Source: Flavicella sp037132785 (lineage in GTDB: Bacteria; Bacteroidota; Bacteroidia; Flavobacteriales; Flavobacteriaceae). From it: a DNA stretch of 5,742 nucleotides. The stretch lies in contig NZ_JBAHZZ010000033.1 in NCBI RefSeq assembly GCF_037132785.1, positions 1-5,742 of the forward strand. Reading direction: 5' to 3'. This document shows positions 1-5,742 of the stretch, piece by piece. The notes under the pieces were generated by a model, which was not told where the DNA came from, searched no databases, and saw only the letters and a list, made by a program, of their open reading frames with translations. The translations under genes and the position numbers were made by a program. Each line of letters begins with the position of its first letter. Positions within the stretch are counted from its first letter, which is position 1.

Positions 1-845
1 TGGTTTCTTTTAATACGGAAACTACATTTAGACATCCCATATTTTTTCTATATCCGAATTGATGCTGGTCTAACTTTAGGTGTCAATTCATTCTTGGAAG
101 CAAGCAATATTCGAACAATTTGAGCATATTAGATGATACCATAACTGGGCGGAAGTTATTTGATTCACATTTATTATTTTTAATAATGTAATAATTTTTA
201 ATCAATGGTCTAATTTCTCTGTATAACATTTTTTCCGGTAAGTAACCATGACAAACAAATGCAGAGAAGAGCTTTGCAATAAATTCTTTATATGTATTAT
301 TGACATTATTTAAATGCTGAGAATGAACTAAATCAAAACCAATACCATCTTTTAGTTTGTTTATTGCAAAATTGATATCTCAACTATAAAATTTACAGTT
401 GTTTATATATGTTATATTATTAATTTTTTTCAATATATTATCATATGTTTTAGGTGTTGTTTGAGATAGTGGATCATCCAATATTGTTTTATATTTATTT
501 TTAAATATATTTAAAATTTCATTTTTATCGGTTTTTCCATCAACTACATTAAATATTTCTTTATTTGTTTTTTAAGCGTTTTTATATCTTTACAAAAGTC
601 AGATTTATTATTTTTTGCATATGATTTCAATAATTTTTCTTTTTTAATTTTAATTTCAGTTTCTTTACAGAATTTTAATGCTTTTTTAAAATTCGTCCGA
701 GATTTTTTCATTTTTTCGTAATGAATGCCATACCGACATTTAAAATTTTCTTTACATTTAAGGAAGCTGTCGCGCGCGACCATGTGTAATTCAAGGCAGC
801 GTTCATTCCATCCCAGAACCTTTATGAATTTTTTGTTTGCTTTAG
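1..845 (-). pseudogene. Decayed LINE (non-LTR retrotransposon) ORF2 fragment: linker and start of reverse transcriptase
   Basis: Reading the minus strand from 845 down, the first part (845 to about 565) carries the linker between endonuclease and RT seen in CR1/L2/Jockey-type LINEs: a VLGWNE motif, ARDSFLKCK, then YEKMKKSRTNFKKALKFCKE and NNKSDFCKDIKTLKK. Near 560-575 the frame shifts by one. The other frame continues with NVVDGKTDKNEILNIFKNKY, then GFDLVHSQHL, FRPVMVSSNMLKLFEYCLL and DQHQFGYRKNMGC, which fit the first RT motifs (GxD-HxxHL, YRPI-LS, QFGF-KG-GC). In-frame TGA stops lie at 380-382 and 83-85. The catalytic YADD box is absent because the window ends first. No endonuclease domain is visible upstream, so the copy is 5'-truncated close to the piggyBac insertion at 845. 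It is a dead copy. The clade is inferred from motif style only. Confidence 0.8.
842..845. repeat. Left piggyBac target site, TTAG instead of TTAA
   Basis: The four bases directly outside the left TIR are TTAG. piggyBac transposases integrate at TTAA and leave it on both sides, so this is best read as a target-site copy changed at its last base (A to G). The intact partner is at 3699-3702. Confidence 0.7.
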
Positions 846-859
846 CCCTTTCATGCCCA
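846..859 (+). repeat. piggyBac left terminal inverted repeat
   Basis: The 14 bases CCCTTTCATGCCCA are the exact reverse complement of 3685-3698. After base 14 the two ends diverge (left continues GTGTGTG, right AATTAAG when read inwards), which sets the TIR length. It is the presumed transposase recognition and cleavage end. Confidence 0.88.
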
Positions 860-1053
860 GTGTGTGAAATTTTCATCGTTAACTTTGGAAGCAATTTTAG
901 ACCTTATTTATAGGGTTATAAGGGTCATTTTTGCATCTACTGATTCAGCTGAGTGAAAAAATTGCGCTAAAACAAACAAAAAATGCATTCAGACGTTAGT
1001 AAGCATGTCAACTTAGTCGAAAGTAGGCGTTTCGTTCCTCTCTCTCGCAGCAG
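860..1053 (+). other. piggyBac left subterminal region and putative 5' untranslated exon
   Basis: There is no coding sequence here on the plus strand. It holds the subterminal DNA expected to be needed for transposition, and a possible core promoter (917-949). It ends at a CAG/GTAGGT match that looks like a 5' splice site (exon end at 1053). A short pyrimidine-rich stretch (about 1033-1048) precedes that site. On the minus strand an ATG at 876-874 opens a frame that runs out through the TIR into the LINE relic. Confidence 0.4.
917..949 (+). promoter_or_regulatory. Possible transposase core promoter (TATA plus initiator)
   Basis: TATAAG at 917-922 is followed by ATTCAGC at 943-949. The A at 947 lies 30 bases after the first T of the TATA motif. 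This is the spacing expected for a TATA box and an arthropod-type initiator (TCAGT-like). A second TATA-like run (TATTTATAG) lies at 905-913. In AT-rich DNA such matches arise by chance, so this is a candidate only. Confidence 0.25.
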
Positions 1054-1523
1054 GTAGGTGTGGCTAAATACCTTTTTTTATAATATTATATAAAAATATA
1101 CGTTTTATTTTCATAGTTGATATAAACATGTCAAAGGCTACAGCAAAGACACATTTATAGATAGCAATATAATTATAAACCATTTTATATATATTTATAT
1201 GGATAAATCGAGTGTTTAGAAAGGATGTGTGAAATATTACACATTGGGTACAGTACAGTACTGAAACTCAGTAATGGTCAGCCAGCCATTGTTTTTATTT
1301 TGATAGGAGTAAATAATATAAATAATTACGAATTTTAGTATTTTGAAATATCTTCATAGGACTTATTCAACTAATTTTTATATTTCTGTAGTGGAAACCC
1401 ACTATATATGTATATGTGGGTGTGTAAAATAGGCTTTTTATCCATATATCCTGATTGATATATATTATTTAGTCATATATAATATGGATAGATGATATGA
1501 CTATATAATCAATATTTTTACAG
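1054..1523 (+). other. Putative intron in the 5' leader of the transposase gene
   Basis: A strong 5' splice consensus, CAG/GTAGGT, sits at 1051-1059. A pyrimidine tract ending TTTTTACAG/T occupies about 1515-1524, with AG at 1522-1523, one base before the transposase ATG at 1525. The 470 bp between them are very AT-rich, with many short TATA-type runs and no open frame of note. Removing them would bring the start codon close to the leader exon. Alternative acceptors exist (TTTCATAG near 1116 and TTCTGTAG near 1391), so the exact 3' site is uncertain. This is inferred from consensus matches only. Confidence 0.45.
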
Positions 1524-1524
1524 T

Positions 1525-3393
1525 ATGGAGGACCAAGCAAAACAAATTCCTTCAACAAGCAGACAAAACGATGAACGTTCTAATTTTAGAAACAATAAGA
1601 AATCTATGGATATAGCTTCAATTTTGAAAATAATTCTTTGTCCAAGTGGGGAGGATTCAGAGGATGAAAATGAAGAAGATGATGATTTAGCTCTTGAAAC
1701 TGCTACTTATTCTTTACAAAAACTTGATAATAACTTTGAAAATGAGGAAGCAGAACATTTAATTCAGAACTTAGTAGCATCATCGCAGGTAGAAATTGAA
1801 GATAACTCCATAAGTGATGAAGAGGATGTTCCTCTCGCATCTCTTTTTCCTAATTGTAGAGAAAGGCCTGAAATGCAAAGAACTTCACGCTGGCGTAAAA
1901 GCAAATTTGATCAGCCGGAAGATACTTCATGGAAAGACAAACAGACTTTTGATGACTCTTGGAACAATTTTACTCCTCTTGAGTTCTTCTTACTTATATT
2001 TGATGAGAATACCATGAAACACATTGTGGAACAAACAAATATTTATGCACTACAGTCCAAAGGAAAGGAATTGAAATTAGAGCTAGTAGAACTAAAAACT
2101 TACTTAGGAATTTTAATGAAATTTGGAATAGTTCATACACCAAGTTATCGTTATTTTTGGAAAAATTCATCTCGATATAATCAAATTGCAGACTCAATGA
2201 GTCGTAACCGATTTGAAGAAATAAAATCCTTTCTACATTTCAATAACAATGCGTTACTCAAACCAAGGGATCATCCAGAACATGACAAGTTGCACAAAAC
2301 TCGTCCAGTCATTGAAGCCATTAGAAATAATTGTCGCAAAATACCTCAGGAAGAACATCAAGCTATCGATGAACAGATCATTCCAACTAAAGCCCACTCT
2401 GCACTGAAGCAGTACAACCCAATGAAACCTCACAAATGGGGTTATAAAGTCATATCTAGAGCAGGAGCAAGTGGTTTTATTTATGATTTTTTGATTTATA
2501 CAGGAAAAGGTTGCATTGAGGATTCAGAAAACATTGGAGTGTCCTCAGCTTATGTCATAAAGTTATCTGAAGATGTTCCAAGGAATAAGAATTATAAATT
2601 ATTCTTTGACAATTGGTTTTCTTCTCTTCCTCTGGTGGAAGCACTAAATGATCGGGGAATATTATGTCTCTCTACTGTTAGGTCAAACAGGCTCAAAGGC
2701 ATCAAGCTAAAAGAAGAAAAATATTTGAAAAAAGAGGGAAGGGGAAGTTATGACTTCAGTGTTGAACAAAATAGTCAAACAATTGCGATAAAGTGGTATG
2801 ACAACAAAGCTGTCCATCTTTTATCAAATTATGCAGGGATTGAACCCACAGACGTATGTAAGAGATGGGATAGAAAAAGGAATCAAAGAATTGAAGTTAC
2901 AAGACCATTAGCAGTGAAGGAATACAATAAATTCATGGGAGGAGTTGATCTTTCGGATATGTTGATTGAATTGTACAGAATTGACTTCAAATCTAAGAAA
3001 TGGTACATGCGCATATTTTTCTACTTGCTAGATATGAGTGTAGTAAATGCTTGGTTATTGTATCGTCGAGTGCTACCTGTAAACCGTGCAAAAACTCTTT
3101 CTCTGCTTGAATTCAAAGAAGATGTAGCATCTGGTTTGATGGCAAGTGTACGAACTAAAAGAGGTAGGCCTTCTGAATCACCTGAAGTCAAACACCAAAA
3201 GAAGAGAGTTAGTTGCCATCCTGCTGATTCAATAAGACTAGATTCAATTTCCCATTGGCCAGAATGGATCGAACATCCTCAAAGATGTAAAAAATGTGTA
3301 AATGCCCAGTCAAAAATAATTTGTAGTAAATGTAGAGTAGCTTTGTGCTTTACAAAAAATAGAAATTGTTATTTAGATTACCATCAAAAATAG
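1525..3393 (+). CDS. piggyBac transposase (DDE_Tnp_1_7 family), intact, 622 aa
   Basis: This is the enzyme that cuts the element out at its TIRs and joins it to TTAA sites in the nucleus. The N-terminus (about 40-104) is very acidic and serine-containing (SGEDSEDENEEDDD, then SISDEEDVP), as in other family members. The conserved catalytic part begins near FTPLEFFLLIFDENTM (149-164). The four catalytic aspartates align with piggyBac D268, D346, D447 and D450: D282 in IDEQ, D362 in FFDNWF, and D475 and D478 in MGGVDLSD. KPHKWGYKV (301-309) is the family motif after the first Asp. RGRP at 546-549 resembles an AT-hook core inside a basic stretch that may serve as a nuclear signal. The C-terminus has C588, C591, C600, C603, C608, C615 and H620, the cross-brace zinc module that binds TIR DNA in the family. 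Length is typical (about 590-620 aa). The ATG (ACAGTATGG) is the first in frame after the presumed splice acceptor. The stop is TAG and there are no internal stops. It is likely functional as sequence; activity is not shown. Confidence 0.95.
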   Translation: MEDQAKQIPSTSRQNDERSNFRNNKKSMDIASILKIILCPSGEDSEDENEEDDDLALETATYSLQKLDNNFENEEAEHLIQNLVASSQVEIEDNSISDEEDVPLASLFPNCRERPEMQRTSRWRKSKFDQPEDTSWKDKQTFDDSWNNFTPLEFFLLIFDENTMKHIVEQTNIYALQSKGKELKLELVELKTYLGILMKFGIVHTPSYRYFWKNSSRYNQIADSMSRNRFEEIKSFLHFNNNALLKPRDHPEHDKLHKTRPVIEAIRNNCRKIPQEEHQAIDEQIIPTKAHSALKQYNPMKPHKWGYKVISRAGASGFIYDFLIYTGKGCIEDSENIGVSSAYVIKLSEDVPRNKNYKLFFDNWFSSLPLVEALNDRGILCLSTVRSNRLKGIKLKEEKYLKKEGRGSYDFSVEQNSQTIAIKWYDNKAVHLLSNYAGIEPTDVCKRWDRKRNQRIEVTRPLAVKEYNKFMGGVDLSDMLIELYRIDFKSKKWYMRIFFYLLDMSVVNAWLLYRRVLPVNRAKTLSLLEFKEDVASGLMASVRTKRGRPSESPEVKHQKKRVSCHPADSIRLDSISHWPEWIEHPQRCKKCVNAQSKIICSKCRVALCFTKNRNCYLDYHQK

Positions 3394-3684
3394 GTCAACA
3401 ATGGTAGATAAAATTAAAACTATTATATTATAAGTTTTTTACAATTACTTATTATTTTGGAGAGGTTTATTATGCTAATGTTTAAAAAAAAATCTACCAT
3501 TAGAAAAGTAAATCAAATTTTTTACTTTACTGTGCCTTACAATCCCAATGTGCAAAATTTAACACATTATTTATTTCATTAATTATAAATAATTAATTTT
3601 TAAAATACATATTTTTCAGTTATTATGGGTCTAAATAAACAACTTTTAAGTTCAAAATATTTTTTTTTACCCTTTATCTTAATT
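3394..3684 (+). other. piggyBac 3' untranslated and right subterminal region
   Basis: AT-rich non-coding DNA lies between the transposase stop and the right TIR. It contains a 10-bp inverted repeat (AATGGTAGAT at 3400-3409 with ATCTACCATT at 3492-3501), a short 8-bp stem (3505-3512 with 3521-3528), an AT palindrome (3578-3597), an AATAAA signal at 3634-3639 and a T-run (3660-3668). The subterminal DNA here is expected to contribute to transposase binding. No open frame of note is seen. Confidence 0.5.
3634..3639 (+). promoter_or_regulatory. Candidate polyadenylation signal for the transposase mRNA
   Basis: A canonical AATAAA lies 240 bases after the transposase stop and about 60 bases before the element's right end. 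A T-rich stretch follows about 20-30 bases later. This position would let transcription end inside the element. It is a consensus match only, in AT-rich DNA. Confidence 0.45.
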
Positions 3685-3698
3685 TGGGCATGAAAGGG
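3685..3698 (-). repeat. piggyBac right terminal inverted repeat
   Basis: TGGGCATGAAAGGG is the exact reverse complement of the left TIR at 846-859. It is followed directly by the TTAA target site, which fixes the right boundary of the element. Confidence 0.9.
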
Positions 3699-3702
3699 TT
3701 AA
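3699..3702. repeat. Right piggyBac target site, TTAA
   Basis: TTAA immediately follows the right TIR, as expected for piggyBac integration. The left partner is TTAG (842-845). Confidence 0.85.
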
Positions 3703-3733
3703 ATTCCATATTTTAAAGCTATTCATTATTGTT

Positions 3734-4969
3734 TTAATTAAATTCGGTTTCCACGTACACAGATCTGAACGCTACCGATATATACGTGTGTGTAAATTCG
3801 AATGATACAGTACAGGCGCTCAGATTTGTACATTTTGAATTTAAATTAGTTGTTAATTTAATTTTTAATACACCTAGTAATAATATATATTTTTCCAACG
3901 TGATCGCTTGTACAATTGCGATCACTGATTCAATATCTCTGGGGAAGCTCCAAAGGAGTGTTAGGTTTTTGCCGTTATATTTAGGCAATTTTAATGGATT
4001 AATATCTATTCTGGGGACCTCATTATTTAACGGTTGGTGAGAACTGTATCAGTCATTTGATACGTCATGTCACGGTACTATTTTAATTCTGGACAATTGG
4101 GGAATTCGGGTTTGATATGTAATAATTTGCACAAAGGCTGGGACATTTTGTGAGAAGGTTAGGTTATGTTGGGGCAAATTATTTGGATCAAATTCGGCCC
4201 AATTTGGCTCATTAGAGGGAAGGGTGGAAATCTGTTCCACAGGTTTTTTGCACTCAACATTATGGGAGAATAATTTTGCGTCTATATTTTCGATCGCATT
4301 TGGTTTGATTTGGGAGACGGGAAGATTAATTTTGGGTTCAATTGTTGCAGTGTTATATTGGCTACCTATGGATTCTGGATTTACATTAAAATTGGGTACT
4401 GTAGGTAACAAATTATCAATAACTACGGATGTAGTGCGTAAGGCACTACTTTCAGATAAAATGGTTTCTATTCTGGGTTCTATTTTTATTATAACTACGG
4501 ATGTACTTATCCGCGTGTGGTGACTTTCTTCCGAAGTTGCCTCCACTTGTCCGATGCAGAGCGGCGGTGTTCCGACCCCCGGTTGACTCATCCACATCAG
4601 CGATACCGGACTTTCCGGTTCCTGTACGACTAGCTCATCGTCAATTATGGACTGCTCCAGAGCTTGTTCTGTTAAGAGCAACGCCCAGCTCTCTTCTTCA
4701 ATTTTGAGATCCTCCTGTTGACATTTTAGTTCAAACTGAACTCTTTCATGTTGGAGGTGATTCTGCTTTTCGTGTCAGTCATTCAGGATGGCTTCTTGGG
4801 CATGGCATTGATTTTCTTCAAATAGAGCGTTTTCTACAGCTTGTCTTTGGGAGTTATACTCTTGGTGGGCCTTGGTTAGCCTCTGTTTCTCGCTGGAGGT
4901 GGCGTTTGTATTTCTAGCAGCTATAATTTCTAGATTACGTTGGGCAATTCTATTCATTAGTAGCGCCAT
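3734..4969 (-). pseudogene. Decayed retroelement gag/ORF1-like frame with three in-frame TGA codons
   Basis: One minus-strand frame runs from an ATG at 4969 (good Kozak context, CACCATGG) to a TAA at 3734-3736. Only TGA at 4775-4777, 4070-4072 and 4049-4051 breaks it, with no frameshift, so these three pieces were once one protein of about 411 aa. The N-terminal third is rich in charged residues and Gln with coiled-coil character (SEKQRLTKAHQEYNSQRQAV, then after the first stop HEKQNHLQHERVQFELK). The middle is a low-similarity Pro/Ser/Thr/Ile-rich linker with EPRIETI and EPKINLP. After the last stop, INPLKLPKYNGKN followed by RDIESVIAIVQ and LLGVLKIKLTTNL resembles the start of Ty3/Gypsy-type Gag capsid regions (PxYDGN, F-xDIE, ILRxIRNKI). 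Similarity fades below about 3860, so the relic may be truncated there. No zinc knuckle, protease or RT follows. The Gag assignment is tentative; a LINE ORF1 is the alternative. Confidence 0.45.
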
Positions 4970-4986
4970 GGTGAGATAGAAGAAGG

Positions 4987-5249
4987 GAACTTGTTTTGTT
5001 TCTCTATTCTGAGAATTCTGTAAAACTTTTTGTGGTGGGATCTATATTTTCGATATACGGGAATATTCGTTTTCGGCCATTGCCATATTCTACGGTGGGA
5101 ATATTGAACTTTGTTTTGTTTCTCTATTCTGAGATTTCTGTAAAACTTTTTGTGGTGGGATCTATATTTTCGATATATAGGAACATTCGTCTTCGGCCAT
5201 CGCCATATTCTATGGTGGGAATGGGAACTTTCTTTTGTTTCTCTATTTC
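4987..5249. repeat. 120-bp tandem repeat, two copies plus a partial third
   Basis: Copy 1 (about 4987-5105) and copy 2 (about 5106-5224) align with a 120-base offset and no indel over 4991-5100 against 5111-5220. I count seven differences in 110 positions, mostly transitions. A third copy begins at about 5225 with GAACTTTCTTTTGTTTCTCTATT and diverges after roughly 25 bases. The array lies between the gag-like ATG (4969) and the minus-strand TATA boxes (5249-5283), so it would form most of that gene's 5' leader. Each full copy has a 14-codon minus-strand frame beginning MAMAE (5086-5042 and 5206-5162). The changes between copies are mostly non-synonymous, so I do not call it coding. Confidence 0.85.
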
Positions 5250-5257
5250 TTTTATAG
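5249..5257 (-). promoter_or_regulatory. TATA box, proximal (CTATAAAAG)
   Basis: On the minus strand CTATAAAAG matches the TATA consensus. It would start transcription around 5220-5228, at the edge of the tandem repeat and about 255 bases before the gag-like ATG. Its relation to the distal copy at 5274-5283, 25 bases away, is unknown. No initiator was identified with confidence. Confidence 0.35.
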
Positions 5258-5273
5258 AAATTATGTTTCTATA

Positions 5274-5283
5274 CTTTTATATA
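5274..5283 (-). promoter_or_regulatory. TATA box, distal (TATATAAAAG)
   Basis: A near-perfect TATA box on the minus strand points towards the tandem-repeat leader and the gag-like frame. It lies 17 bases inside the foldback boundary at 5300. If used, initiation would fall near 5245-5255. Confidence 0.4.
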
Positions 5284-5299
5284 AACTATTAAGTCTGCC

Positions 5300-5498
5300 C
5301 GAACTAGAACAAGTTGCTTCTTTAACGGGAGATCTAACTCGAGTCGGCTTAGAGAAGAAGGTTAAAAGTGATTTTTGTAAATGGTTTAATCGACGGAAAT
5401 CGTTTGTTTTTTTATACTATTTCGTCTATAGACTTCCCACGATCATTTGGGTTATAAATGATATTACTTCAAAGATTACACCTCTTGGTAGGTCAATA
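5300..5498 (+). repeat. Left arm of a 199-bp inverted repeat (foldback)
   Basis: This arm pairs base for base with 5742-5544 (paired coordinates sum to 11042), with no indel and five mismatches that I can count. That is about 97% identity over 199 bp. The arm includes AGATCTAACTCGAG (5331-5344) and a T-rich stretch near 5405-5413. No coding function is recognisable in either direction. It may be a foldback or MITE-like element, part of an LTR, or an assembly artefact. Confidence 0.93.
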
Positions 5499-5543
5499 GA
5501 TTCAATAGCCATGATTAAATATACGAAAGCTACCCAAGAATAT
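5499..5543. other. 45-bp spacer (loop) of the foldback
   Basis: Unique sequence between the two arms that does not pair. It contains no recognisable motif and would be the loop of a transcribed hairpin or the spacer of a cruciform. Confidence 0.85.
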
Positions 5544-5742
5544 TATTGACCTACCAAGAGGTGTAATCTTTGAAGTAATATCATTTATAACCCAAATGAT
5601 CGTGGGAAGTCAATAGACGAAATAGTATAAAAAAACCAACGATTTCCGTTGATTAAACCATTTCCAAAAATCACTTTTAACCTTCTTCTCTAAGCCGACT
5701 CGAGTTAGATCTCCCGTTAAAGAAGCAACTCGTTCTAGTTCG
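5544..5742 (-). repeat. Right arm of the 199-bp inverted repeat, reaching the window edge
   Basis: Reverse complement of 5300-5498. The match runs to the last base of the window, so the true outer end of the repeat is not seen and the arm may be longer. The inner end is TATTGACCTACC. Confidence 0.93.

Larger units (their letters stand above)
846..3698 (+). mobile_element. Complete piggyBac-superfamily DNA transposon (2853 bp)
   Basis: The element is bounded by 14-bp perfect terminal inverted repeats (846-859 and 3685-3698) that start with CCC, as is usual for piggyBac. It has TTAG outside on the left and TTAA outside on the right. Its length of 2853 bp is in the range of autonomous piggyBac elements (about 2.4-3 kb). 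It holds one long plus-strand transposase gene with no disabling mutation, a 5' leader of about 680 bp and a 3' region of about 305 bp. The left end sits in a LINE relic on the opposite strand. The right end abuts DNA in which a gag-like relic starts within 40 bp. Intact ends and an intact gene suggest a fairly recent insertion, while the one-base decay of the left TTAA argues it is not brand new. Confidence 0.9.

Noticed and set aside
1439..1503. Two 9-bp inverted repeats in the leader (1439-1447 with 1482-1490, and 1470-1478 with 1495-1503)
   Set aside because: Both are dominated by TATA-type sequence in a putative intron, and they overlap so they cannot form together. Chance is enough to explain them.
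3578..3597. AT-only palindrome (ATTAATTAT, AA, ATAATTAAT)
   Set aside because: Low-complexity AT sequence in an AT-rich 3' region; such palindromes are expected by chance.
3900..3925. Stem of two perfect 8-bp arms, GTGATCGC and GCGATCAC, with a 10-base loop
   Set aside because: It lies inside the gag-like coding frame, where the codons of SVIAIVQAI explain the bases. There is no T-run or other sign of a regulatory hairpin.
83..4777. TGA as a sense codon (recoded genetic code)
   Set aside because: The intact transposase has TGG for all Trp and no in-frame TGA, and the LINE sites do not align with conserved Trp positions. Ordinary decay is more likely.
1..4969. A single LINE with the gag-like frame as ORF1 and the RT fragment as ORF2, split by piggyBac
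   Set aside because: Strand and order fit, but fewer than about 150 bases of unassigned DNA lie between the two once piggyBac is removed. An endonuclease domain is therefore missing, and the frame at the junction has several stops. Two separate relics is simpler.
5042..5206. Two 14-codon minus-strand frames starting MAMAE, one in each full repeat unit
   Set aside because: Most differences between the two copies within these codons change the amino acid, so coding is not supported. Their recurrence follows from the tandem duplication. They could act as upstream ORFs but nothing shows it.
4996..5549. Plus-strand open frames through the tandem repeat and into the foldback, giving 40-residue repeated peptides
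   Set aside because: They stay open because the repeat period is a multiple of three and the arm lacks stops in that frame. They have no recognisable domain, and their starts are non-ATG or arbitrary.

Overview
The window is AT-rich eukaryotic DNA, very probably from an animal and plausibly an arthropod. It has no bacterial operon structure, and it is packed with eukaryotic transposable elements, TATA-type promoter motifs, a candidate spliced 5' leader and an AATAAA signal. The species cannot be fixed from this sequence. I see no host gene, tRNA, rRNA or CRISPR array.

Layout: (1) 1-845, minus strand, is a decayed fragment of a non-LTR retrotransposon (LINE). It covers the linker before the reverse transcriptase and the first RT motifs, and is broken by a frameshift and two stops. 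(2) 846-3698, plus strand, is a complete piggyBac-superfamily DNA transposon of 2853 bp. It has 14-bp perfect terminal inverted repeats (TIRs), a TTAA flank on the right and TTAG on the left, and an uninterrupted 622-codon transposase (1525-3393) with the full DDDD catalytic set and a C-terminal cysteine/histidine zinc module. A 5'-untranslated intron is likely. The element landed in the 5' edge of the LINE fragment. (3) 3734-4969, minus strand, is one reading frame of about 411 codons interrupted only by three TGA codons. It has a coiled-coil-like N-terminus and a segment resembling retrotransposon Gag, and I read it as a decayed gag/ORF1. (4) 4970-5299 is the leader of that frame: two copies plus a partial third of a 120-bp tandem repeat, then two TATA boxes pointing into the frame. 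(5) 5300-5742 is a large foldback: two 199-bp arms about 97% identical, in inverted orientation, around a 45-bp spacer. The arm reaches the last base of the window and may continue.

The whole window reads as a nested transposon landscape. The only gene that looks intact and possibly functional is the piggyBac transposase. It would bind its TIRs and move the element by TTAA-specific cut and paste. The least explained parts are the foldback and the tandem-repeat leader beside the gag-like relic. Their combination does not match a standard LTR that I can recognise.
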